From: Caldalkalibacillus mannanilyticus JCM 10596
GTDB taxonomy: Bacteria > Bacillota > Bacilli > Caldalkalibacillales > JCM-10596
Direction: 5' to 3'
Assembly: GCF_000615945.1 (NCBI RefSeq)
Contig: NZ_BAMO01000001.1
Coordinates: 124,001 to 188,000 of the forward strand
DNA length: 64,000 bases
Positions 1 to 7,528 of this stretch are shown in pieces (positions within the stretch are counted from its first letter, which is position 1; each line of letters starts with the position of its first letter). A model generated the notes under the pieces. The model did no database searches. It worked only from the letters and a program-made list of their open reading frames with translations, and was not told the DNA's origin. The position numbers and the translations under genes are program-made.

Positions 1-28
1 AAAAGGAGCCACTATAGGGCAGGCTCCT
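1..28 (-). terminator. Rho-independent terminator after the WYL gene pair
   Basis: A 7-bp inverted repeat (AGGAGCC at 4-10, GGCTCCT at 22-28) with an 11-nt loop is followed on the minus strand by the T-run that reads as aaaa at 1-4. It lies directly after the stop of the WYL protein gene, so it probably ends that transcript. Confidence 0.7.
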
Positions 29-820
29 ATTGATAACGCTCTAATGCTTTCTGACTCGATTCTCTCATGCGCCCGATGAGATATTCATTCTCGATAACCC
101 TGACTCGTTGTCCTAGAAAGCGAATTTTAGAAAGGACATACTCACTTTCATCCACGAGATAGGTTAATGTGAGGAGATAGGTACCCGTTTCCTCCCTGTA
201 TGTCAGATCTCTCTCAAAGCAAGAGAAAGCGTAGAGAATGCGTGAGAGCTCTTGATTATATTCTGGAGGAATGAGAATGTTTGCTGTTTGTTTTCTCGAT
301 TCCACTCTGTGTAGCAAAGCTGGATCATAAGATCGTATTCCTCATCAGACGATTCTACTTCTTCTGCTAGCTGGATGAGTCGTAAAGGAGTCGAGATGAC
401 AGATTTTCTTTTTGGGTGTAACCATAGTAAATACCATTGCTTCTTGGTTAGGGAATACTCTAATTTGTATGGAGCACCTATTTGTTCCCTAAAGATCCGA
501 TCCGTTCTTGTCCTAGTAGTAAGACGTACGAAGTTTTTCTTCAGAATGATTTCTCGTAATGGAGAAAGGAAAGGATGATGTCGGTTCTCTTCCTTGCTTT
601 TTGCTTTTTCGAGAAACAATTCATCCAGAGGAAGCTTTTCGTAGGGATCGAGATACACCCTCAGTTTCTCTAGGGTGTCCTGACTAAAAAAATAAGGTGC
701 ATCAGGATGGTTGAGCATTGTTTTTAGCCAAGATTTTTCTAAGGAAGTCAAAAGATAGGTATTAGATTTTTCAAGCCTAGATAAAATCTGATAGTTATGG
801 ATTTTTTCAAATAGATTCAT
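27..820 (-). CDS. WYL-domain protein, interrupted by a frameshift
   Basis: Two overlapping reading frames (203-820 and 27-317) together make one WYL protein of about 260 residues. The first carries the WYL core (QWYLLWLHPKR). The second carries the C-terminal WCX-like extension from about ILIPPEY onward. The switch lies near 293-318 in an A-rich stretch, so one indel explains the split. No N-terminal winged helix is obvious, unlike the upstream partner. Its start overlaps the end of that partner by 14 bp, so the two are translationally coupled. WYL domains sense ligands or nucleic acids and often control stress or defence genes. The ligand is unknown, and a role in controlling the divergent RNA-repair operon is inference. 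Confidence 0.7.
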
Positions 821-2114
821 AGTAGCTTCGAATCACCTCCCATTCTTTTTTACATTCCTCTCTAAAATAACGAGGTTCTAAGACCTCACAGCTTGAGCCA
901 AAGCTTCGGACCCAAGGTTTTATTTCTATTGTTGAATTGACCATGATTTCAAAAATAAACCCGTCTTCCTGCTCTTCAACGATCATTCCCCATTGCCCTT
1001 GCAGTTCAACTCGTTGGCGAATGAATGGATTGGTGGTATCAACAGGATCAAAAAACTTCAATCTCACCAGAACTCCTCTTCCTGTATCGATGACCCAACT
1101 TCTCTCTAGCCATTTTTCAGCCTGTTCTTGAGCGGTGCACAGGGTGGACTCTTCCACAGAAACATTTTCTTCTAATTCAGTGATCCCTTCCATTCTGTAT
1201 TTGACCAATTTGAGGTTATTCATGTCCTGAGCAACAAGATACCAGCGTCCATATTGATGATCATAGATGACTTTTAAAGGGAGAACATGTTGTTTTGATC
1301 CCGAAAACTCTTTTTCATAGAGAGGGTTTGTATTTTTCGCCGAAAACACTATTTTTCTTTTCGGAGAGTAATAGATAAAAGTAAGACTCTTTCTTTTTTG
1401 ATAGGCTTCGCAAATCGCATATAAGTGATACTCATCTAAAATCCTCGACACGTAATGGTACTTATAAGAAAAAGCTTGCAGCTGTTCTTCGTTCCATGAT
1501 TTCCTTAGGATTCTCTTTAACGTATCGCGCAGCATATAGCCCTGAACAGAGGGGATACGTGTATGTGCCATGATATCGACAAAGTCATAGAGCTGTCTGA
1601 TCTCATCATTGTTCAGGGAATGAAGCAGATCTAAATCTAAGCGATACATATAAGGACGACTATGATTGGTACGCTTGATCACAGTGAGCTCTTCCAGATA
1701 TTTGAGGTCCTGACGAAGGGTTTTTTCATCGGGCTGATTGAGATTCTCTTCATGCTCCTGTAAGCAGTCCTGTAGCTCTTTAAGGGAACATTCTTTTTCC
1801 GCAAGAAAGTGTAAGATACTGCTAAGTCTGGTCACCTCAGTTTCCTTCAGTGACTTTGCCCGAAAAAGAAAGGTAAAGAGGTGATCAGAATGATCCAAAT
1901 CATGATAACGAAAGGGACGATAGATATCGCGTTTGTCCTCTTGGAGCTCTTCTGTAAGGGAAAAAAGCAGATCTTTCATTTTCTTTAGTGTTTTATCAAA
2001 TGTATGAACGGACATTCCCAATCGTTCTGCAAATTGCGTTCGATTATAAGCTCCTGTTGTTAAGAGCATCATGCGTAAGAATTGCAACTCTTTATCAAAG
2101 CTCTCTCTAGCCAT
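807..2114 (-). CDS. WYL-domain transcriptional regulator with N-terminal HTH
   Basis: This 435-residue protein has a helix-turn-helix at about residues 18-50 (TQFAERLGMSVHTFDKTLKK). A linker follows, then a WYL domain around residues 240-320 with the signature GRWYLVAQD, and a C-terminal WCX region (about 345-430). That is the PafBC/DeoR-like WYL architecture, and such proteins bind DNA as dimers. It is the first gene of a minus-strand pair with the second WYL protein and is divergent from hen1-pnkp across about 200 bp. That arrangement suggests it controls itself and the RNA-repair operon. The effector cannot be read from sequence. Confidence 0.85.
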   Translation of the reverse strand: MARESFDKELQFLRMMLLTTGAYNRTQFAERLGMSVHTFDKTLKKMKDLLFSLTEELQEDKRDIYRPFRYHDLDHSDHLFTFLFRAKSLKETEVTRLSSILHFLAEKECSLKELQDCLQEHEENLNQPDEKTLRQDLKYLEELTVIKRTNHSRPYMYRLDLDLLHSLNNDEIRQLYDFVDIMAHTRIPSVQGYMLRDTLKRILRKSWNEEQLQAFSYKYHYVSRILDEYHLYAICEAYQKRKSLTFIYYSPKRKIVFSAKNTNPLYEKEFSGSKQHVLPLKVIYDHQYGRWYLVAQDMNNLKLVKYRMEGITELEENVSVEESTLCTAQEQAEKWLERSWVIDTGRGVLVRLKFFDPVDTTNPFIRQRVELQGQWGMIVEEQEDGFIFEIMVNSTIEIKPWVRSFGSSCEVLEPRYFREECKKEWEVIRSYYESI

Positions 2115-2316
2115 CTTTAGCCATCTCCATCATTATTTGTTTTCTCTCTATTTTAGCACGTTCTACCCCTCGGTAAGACTCTGAAAAAATTTCACCCTAT
2201 GAAGTGCATGAAGAAATGTCTGATGTTAGTCATTTTTAGAAATTGTAATACTTTCACCATGTTCGTAGAAGGAAAAATAGTGAAAAATAGAGGAAGCAAA
2301 AGAAGGAGTGAAACTT
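2115..2316. promoter_or_regulatory. Divergent control region between WYL regulators and hen1
   Basis: The intergenic stretch is AT-rich and carries repeated half-sites: TTTCACC at 2190 and 2252, and its complement-like GTGAAA at 2280 and 2308. These could form a WYL regulator operator, but this is a visual suggestion only. A copy of a short dispersed repeat (CGTTCTACCCCTCGGTAAGA, about 2159-2178) also lies here, related to one near 49612. I see no confident sigma-A promoter. Confidence 0.35.
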
Positions 2317-3600
2317 ATGGCTATCGTACAATTAACCTCCACCAACCCTGAGTTTTCCTATATCATTCGTAAGAATCCTGCCACTGGGATGATGTTGAGA
2401 ACAATCAGACAGGGAACAGCGTTTGGATGGTATTCAGAAGAACAGATCTACAATGTGTATTTTAAAGATGCAGATAATGAAATTTCATATAAGCAGAATA
2501 AGGAAGAGAATTTTGAATACTTAAATGTGTCGAGATACAATACACCGCTCTTTGCCTTAAATGCCATCTCGGAGTTTTTTATTTCTCCATTAAAGCTACA
2601 GCATGAAAAAGATATTGCAGGCTACCAGCACCAATTTGTGATTCATCTGGTTCATATTGAATACCCAAGATATGTGGATTTCTTTATCCAGCACGTTCAG
2701 GACTATGAATTTGAATTAGAATCAATCGCCTACAAAAGCTATTCTTTAAAAATAAAGACTCAAAAGTCACTGCATGATCTGCTAAACATGGCGAATCTAA
2801 TCAGTTTATTCCTTTCGATTATAGGCAAGGAGTATGTTGATGTAACTGAGAGCTTAGTCGCTAAATATATCCAAAATATCAATGTCGTCGATGCCCCGTT
2901 CTATATTCGTTATTTGTTTACAAGAAATGTGCTGACGAGTAAACATCTTTTCTATACCTTCAAAGACGAAATAGAAAAAACAGACCGCTATACCATTCAA
3001 TTTGCTTATGGCAATACAAGTCAACAGAGAAGAGCAGCCATTATGGGCTGGCTTCCTTTAAATAAATCCATTGTTGATATTGGATGCGGAGAAGGGTTTT
3101 ATGCTCTTCCATTAGCCAAAAAAGTAGAGAACAAGGATTATTATGCCATTGATATTGATGAAGAAAAGATAGAAAAACTGCATTGGAAATTAGAAAAGAA
3201 CGAGCTCGATCATGTCTATACGTTTCTATCACTAGAAAGCTTTTTAGAGGAGTATAACAAAGACCTAGTTGATGTTCTCTTAACAGAAGTTATTGAACAT
3301 ATGAGTCTGACGGAAGCAGAGCAATTCATCCGAACGATTTGTGAGCACATTTCTTTTCATACCTTTGTCATCACGACACCTAACCGAGATTTTAATCCCT
3401 TCTATGCCTTAGAAGAATTTAGACATGAGGATCACAAATGGGAAATGGGGGAGAAGGAATTTAGAACGTGGATAGAGGGAATGTTTTGTGATGATGAAGT
3501 AGACTTAGAGTTTGTTGGAATAGGAGATTGTGTCAATGGGATTTCGACAACCCAAGGAGTCGTTATTAGATCAAGGGAAGGGGATGCAACATGCAAATAA
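2317..3600 (+). CDS. hen1: 3'-terminal RNA ribose 2'-O-methyltransferase Hen1
   Basis: Bacterial Hen1 methylates the 2'-OH at the 3' end of cleaved RNA before ligation, so the repaired RNA resists re-cutting. The N-terminal half matches the bacterial Hen1 N-domain. The C-terminal half is a SAM methyltransferase, with the binding loop VDIGCGEGFY at about residue 250 and the Mn-binding signature EVIEH followed by RHEDHKWEM. An upstream in-frame GTG exists at 2308, but GGAG at 2304-2307 is correctly spaced for the ATG at 2317. The end overlaps pnkp by 10 bp, which indicates a coupled operon. Divergent WYL regulators may control it. Length (about 427) fits the family. Confidence 0.9.
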   Translation: MAIVQLTSTNPEFSYIIRKNPATGMMLRTIRQGTAFGWYSEEQIYNVYFKDADNEISYKQNKEENFEYLNVSRYNTPLFALNAISEFFISPLKLQHEKDIAGYQHQFVIHLVHIEYPRYVDFFIQHVQDYEFELESIAYKSYSLKIKTQKSLHDLLNMANLISLFLSIIGKEYVDVTESLVAKYIQNINVVDAPFYIRYLFTRNVLTSKHLFYTFKDEIEKTDRYTIQFAYGNTSQQRRAAIMGWLPLNKSIVDIGCGEGFYALPLAKKVENKDYYAIDIDEEKIEKLHWKLEKNELDHVYTFLSLESFLEEYNKDLVDVLLTEVIEHMSLTEAEQFIRTICEHISFHTFVITTPNRDFNPFYALEEFRHEDHKWEMGEKEFRTWIEGMFCDDEVDLEFVGIGDCVNGISTTQGVVIRSREGDATCK

Positions 3601-4838
3601 AAACAAAAATGCATACGATTATAATGTTGATCGGTCCAACAGAGTGCGGGAAATCTACGTTTGCCAATAAAGTATTAATCCCTCAACTGATCAAGGAGGA
3701 TCAAGAAAAAGGATTTAGAACGAATGTACAATATATTTCTTCAGATGAGATTAGGCAAGATATTTTAGGATTTGAGTATCATAAGCATGGAAAAATCATG
3801 CTAGAAAGCAGTGAGCAAGCTTTTCACTTGCTCTTTGAAAAATTAAAAGCAGTCACTTCTTTCCCGATCAATGCGGAATTTGTCATTATCGATACAACAG
3901 GCTTATCTGAGGAATTTCGTAATCAAGTAGCAAGCATAGCCAAGCAGAACAATTATCACTTGGAAGCCATTGTGTTTGATTATAAAAACAGAGAGGATTT
4001 CTACTCTGTCGGAAGCTCCAAGCGTCTTATTACTCAGCATATTACAAGATTAAAGAGAGAGGTATTAAAACAGCTCTCTGCACTAAATCTAGCCAATATT
4101 CATAAAATCCGAGAGAAAAATTTTATGGATCCGATGACACACCAGCCGAATCCTGAATATGAAGTGGTCATTGAAAACATGGAAGAGTATCTTGCACATT
4201 TATTGCCGCAAGGATACAAATATATTGTTGTCGGAGATGTTCACGAGCAAGTAGAAGAACTGCAATACCTTCTTCGAGCGTATGGTTTCACGATTGAGAA
4301 CCAAATCATCTCTGCACCGGAAGAGATGCAGGACTATCGAATTGTTTTAGTTGGAGATTGGATTGATAAAGGAAAAGGAACAAGAGAAATCATTCAATTT
4401 CTTCATAGGAATAAGGCTTGGTTTTATCTCGTAAAAGGAAATCATGAAAACTTTGTGCAAAAGTATGTAACAGGTCAAATCGATGTGAAAAGCATGGATC
4501 AGGAGCTTGTAAAGAATTATTTTGATTCCATTCCATTACTAGAAAAGGACGAGGAGCTTCGCCAGACCTTTTTAGAACTCGTTGGGTTAACTAAAGACTT
4601 TTACCGATTTGTGGGGCTGCACTCTACCTCCTTTTATGTGACTCATGCGCCTTGTAAAAATAAATATGTAGGGAAAATAGATAGAAATTCATTGAAGAAA
4701 CAAAGAAGATTTTCCTTAGATCGCACCAAGTCCTTTGAGGAACAGCTTGCCTTTTTGGAAAAAGAGGCGGTTGGAAATCACCCCTTTCATCTATTTGGGC
4801 ATGTTGCCGTGAAAGAAAAAATGACGTTTGAAAAATAA
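3591..4838 (+). CDS. pnkp: Polynucleotide kinase-phosphatase part of Pnkp (split)
   Basis: This 415-residue piece holds the 5'-kinase and 2',3'-phosphatase modules of the RNA-repair enzyme Pnkp. The kinase P-loop (GPTECGKST) is at residues 13-21. The metallophosphoesterase motifs follow as GDVHE, GDWIDKG and GNHE, with a THAP motif near residue 350. The first motif is GDVHE where many relatives have GDxHG. The frame ends at TAA in the run TTTGAAAAATAA. Removing one A continues into the ligase frame with no sequence loss. The two pieces add to about 869 residues, close to the one-chain Pnkp of Clostridium thermocellum. A sequencing indel is the simplest explanation; a real split or a frameshifting site is possible. 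Confidence 0.88.
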   Translation: MQIKTKMHTIIMLIGPTECGKSTFANKVLIPQLIKEDQEKGFRTNVQYISSDEIRQDILGFEYHKHGKIMLESSEQAFHLLFEKLKAVTSFPINAEFVIIDTTGLSEEFRNQVASIAKQNNYHLEAIVFDYKNREDFYSVGSSKRLITQHITRLKREVLKQLSALNLANIHKIREKNFMDPMTHQPNPEYEVVIENMEEYLAHLLPQGYKYIVVGDVHEQVEELQYLLRAYGFTIENQIISAPEEMQDYRIVLVGDWIDKGKGTREIIQFLHRNKAWFYLVKGNHENFVQKYVTGQIDVKSMDQELVKNYFDSIPLLEKDEELRQTFLELVGLTKDFYRFVGLHSTSFYVTHAPCKNKYVGKIDRNSLKKQRRFSLDRTKSFEEQLAFLEKEAVGNHPFHLFGHVAVKEKMTFEK

Positions 4839-6192
4839 AATCAATCTAGATACAGGCTGTGTTCATGGAAATGTTTTTACTTCTGTGGCACTAGATTCTT
4901 GGAAGCCTTATTTTAAACAGCAGAAAGCCCGAAAAGGAGCACTTGTGCTAGAAGAATTGCCTGTTCTTTTCAAGAGAGTGGATTCTTCAGTATCTATTGC
5001 TGATCTAGAGGAAAGCGATAAAAAAAGATTGAACTATGTTTTGAAAAACAAAATTAATTTTATTTCTGGAACGATGGCTCCCGCAGACAAAGATGTAGAA
5101 AGTCATGAGCTAGAATCCTTGAAGCAAGGTCTTTTATACTATAAAAATCATGGGGTCAAGGAAGTTGTCTTGCAGCCCAAGTATATGGGGTCTAGATGTA
5201 ATCTCTATCTTGATCGTGAAATCGAGAATTGTTATGCAGTGAGTCGAAACGGTTATAAAATTAAACAGCTTGATTTAACAGAAATCTATGAACAAGAGTG
5301 GCAAAAGCATAAGGAGTATATGGAAGCGGAAGGGATTAAGACCTTAGTATTAGACGGAGAGCTTTTACCCTGGAGAGCTCTAGGCGAGGGGTTAATCGAT
5401 AGGCAATTTGGAATCATTGATCAGGCTCTGGAAAGAGAGCTGGCTTTTTTACAGCAGCATAAATTCGATGAGCATCTCGCTCGCATGCAGCAAACCTATA
5501 AAGAAAGTGGATTTGAGCAGGATCAAAGCAAGATTTCCAAAAAAGAGCTGAGTAAACAGTATGGAGATGCGACTTATCAATCCTATAAAGCTCTTTCAAC
5601 GATCAAAAACAGATTAGTCCCCTTAGAGAAGCATCTGCAAGCGTACCAGAGCTACAAAGAACAAATTGAGCTTTATGGTGCTGAGGATTCGTTGCAATTT
5701 AAGCCTTTCTCGATTCTAAAAATAATAAAAATAGATGGTTCTGAAGAAATTCCGAATCAACCAACCTCTGAAATATTCCAGATGATCTCAGATGACGAAT
5801 ACAGAAAAATTAACTTATATGCAGAGGAGGATCTGGAGCAAGCTTATGAGTTCTTCCATACATTAACTACGCTGAAAAAAATGGAGGGAGTGGTGATTAA
5901 GCCAGAGATCATCACCGAGGATGTGGCACCTTATCTCAAAGTGCGAAATCCTGAATATTTAACCATTGTTTATGGCTATGATTATCGTTTTCCGCATAAG
6001 TATGCGAAGCTTGTTAAGCAGAAAAATACGAAGCAGAAGCTAAGAACATCGATCAAGGAATATCAGCTTGGAAAGAGCATGCTTTCTCATAAATTAGAGG
6101 AGATCAGCCCAGAGAATAGAGCGTATAAGCAGGTTGTTGCCAATATGTTATTTGAAGTTGGAAAAGAAAAAGGGATTGATCCAAGACTATAA
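4828..6192 (+). CDS. pnkp: RNA ligase (adenylyltransferase) part of Pnkp
   Basis: This 454-residue frame is the ligase module of Pnkp. It has the lysine nucleotidyl-transfer motif QPKYMGSR, then LDGELLPW, MEGVVIKPE and LKVRNPEYL, the order of nucleotidyltransferase motifs I, III/IIIa, IV and V. In this family the ligase adenylates and seals RNA ends after Hen1 has methylated the 3' end. The apparent TTG start at 4828 overlaps the end of the kinase-phosphatase frame and has no convincing ribosome binding site. This supports one frameshifted gene rather than two. The conserved INLDTGCVHGN at the start of this frame normally belongs to the end of the phosphatase domain. Confidence 0.88.
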   Translation: MKNKINLDTGCVHGNVFTSVALDSWKPYFKQQKARKGALVLEELPVLFKRVDSSVSIADLEESDKKRLNYVLKNKINFISGTMAPADKDVESHELESLKQGLLYYKNHGVKEVVLQPKYMGSRCNLYLDREIENCYAVSRNGYKIKQLDLTEIYEQEWQKHKEYMEAEGIKTLVLDGELLPWRALGEGLIDRQFGIIDQALERELAFLQQHKFDEHLARMQQTYKESGFEQDQSKISKKELSKQYGDATYQSYKALSTIKNRLVPLEKHLQAYQSYKEQIELYGAEDSLQFKPFSILKIIKIDGSEEIPNQPTSEIFQMISDDEYRKINLYAEEDLEQAYEFFHTLTTLKKMEGVVIKPEIITEDVAPYLKVRNPEYLTIVYGYDYRFPHKYAKLVKQKNTKQKLRTSIKEYQLGKSMLSHKLEEISPENRAYKQVVANMLFEVGKEKGIDPRL

Positions 6193-6206
6193 TAGGCTCT
6201 CTACTA

Positions 6207-6285
6207 GGACTCTATGATTTACCTCCAAAATAAGATATACTACAGCTAACTATAGTAAAAAATGAGAGATAGAGGAATAGAGTCC
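6207..6285 (+). repeat. 9-bp inverted repeat flanking the PPTase leader
   Basis: GGACTCTAT at 6207-6215 and ATAGAGTCC at 6277-6285 are perfect inverted copies. The second arm ends one base before the start codon at 6287. Pairing in RNA would bury the start region. It could equally be chance. Confidence 0.4.
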
Positions 6286-6286
6286 A

Positions 6287-7051
6287 ATGAAAGAATACCA
6301 TTATTTGTTGAAACCCATTATCCTACATCGAGCTGATCGTCTAAGGAAGGCGATTCTATGCTTCATCCATTGTCCAAATCATTCAGGAGCTCTCCTGCCC
6401 GAGCTCTTTTTACATCCCACAGAATTGGAGTATTTCCAAACCTTAAAGCATGAAAGAAGAAAGAAAAGCTATCTTCTGGGGCGATTAGCAGCGAAGAAAG
6501 CGATTGGGGAACTCGCTGAAAGAAAAGACCTTTCGAGTATTCACATTCAATCAGGAATTTTTACACAACCGATTATCACCAGTCCTGTGCTTCAAAATGT
6601 ACAAGTGAGTATTGCTCATTCTGAAGATTATGGTGTAGCCATTGCTTTTCCTGAGGAACATCCAATGGGGATTGATATCGAAGAGGTTGATGAGGAGAAA
6701 AAAGACGTTTTAGCAGAGCAGCTGACAGAATCAGAAAAACAAATGATCAAGGTTACAGATGGAACGGATATAGAAAAAATGACGGTCCTATGGACAGTAA
6801 AAGAAGCCATTTCAAAAATCTTAAAAACAGGGCTTATGACGCCCTTAGCAGTCTATGAACTATCTAAGATAGAAAAAGAGGGTGCCCATACCTATAAGAG
6901 CTTCTATACCAATTTTGGTCAATACAAGGCTGTTTCCTATGTGCTGCATGGATTTGCCTACACTCTTGCCTATCCAAAAAATACAGAGATCGATTTTACA
7001 GCTACACAAATAGATGATTGGCTAGAAAGAGGAACGAAATCAATCATTTGA
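6287..7051 (+). CDS. 4'-phosphopantetheinyl transferase (Sfp type)
   Basis: The protein (254 residues) transfers phosphopantetheine from CoA to acyl or peptidyl carrier proteins. Sfp-family motifs are present: MGIDIEEV at about residue 125 (Mg-binding Asp and Glu) and WTVKEAISK at about residue 168. The upstream SIAHSEDYG matches the family VSxSH region in relaxed form. No NRPS or PKS genes occur in the window, so its client is elsewhere. A siderophore synthetase is plausible given the iron locus 6 kb downstream. The ribosome binding site is weak (AGAGGA) and lies next to an inverted repeat. A terminator follows immediately. Confidence 0.88.
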   Translation: MKEYHYLLKPIILHRADRLRKAILCFIHCPNHSGALLPELFLHPTELEYFQTLKHERRKKSYLLGRLAAKKAIGELAERKDLSSIHIQSGIFTQPIITSPVLQNVQVSIAHSEDYGVAIAFPEEHPMGIDIEEVDEEKKDVLAEQLTESEKQMIKVTDGTDIEKMTVLWTVKEAISKILKTGLMTPLAVYELSKIEKEGAHTYKSFYTNFGQYKAVSYVLHGFAYTLAYPKNTEIDFTATQIDDWLERGTKSII

Positions 7052-7061
7052 ATAGAGAAAG

Positions 7062-7104
7062 AGGAACATATCTCCTATAAAGTAGGGGGTATGTTCCTTT
7101 TTTT
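7062..7104 (+). terminator. Terminator after the PPTase gene
   Basis: AGGAACATA (7062-7070) pairs with TATGTTCCT (7090-7098) and is followed by a run of T to 7104. It lies 11 bp after the stop codon. Confidence 0.85.
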
Positions 7105-7528
7105 AGTCTAATTTAACTAAAATGGAATATTTAATAAAAGTAAAGTAGTAGGTAAAAAGAATCAAATGTCGAAATACACCTAAAAAACGGGGGAGAATAC
7201 TGTCGAATAGGGCAGGAAAAACGAAAAACATTTTGACATATTTCGTTATAATAATCTAAAAAATTTAGATTTATTTTTCATTATTTTCTATTTTGATAGT
7301 TCTGAAGATGTGTTCTTAGGAATAAAGTTCTAACTTAAATTTGATAGAATATGTAGAATAGTTGAAAAATATTACAAAATTATTTGCTAAGATATTACAT
7401 ACTTTTGATGATATTTAGAGTAAAATAATGTTAGCTTTCCTAATATTACATAAGTCTAACAAAAGGAGGGAGGGTATAGGCTTTTTTAGTTTTTTTACTA
7501 AATCTACCTAAAAAGGAGCGGTTGTGTA
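7105..7528 (+). promoter_or_regulatory. Long AT-rich upstream region of the subtilase gene
   Basis: This 424-bp stretch holds no credible gene. It contains a TTGACA at 7233-7238 without a well-spaced -10, and a palindrome AATCTAAA-AAA-TTTAGATT around 7253-7271 that could be an operator. The gene's ribosome binding site AAGGAG is at 7513-7518. The length suggests a complex regulatory region or long leader for a secreted protease, but no known riboswitch was recognised. Confidence 0.45.

Noticed and set aside
375-578. Forward frame opposite the WYL gene
   Set aside because: It is opposite a conserved WYL sequence and has no family resemblance.
4828-4838. Programmed ribosomal frameshift in pnkp
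   Set aside because: The run is only five A, with no obvious slippery heptamer, stimulatory structure or internal Shine-Dalgarno. Similar breaks occur all over the window.
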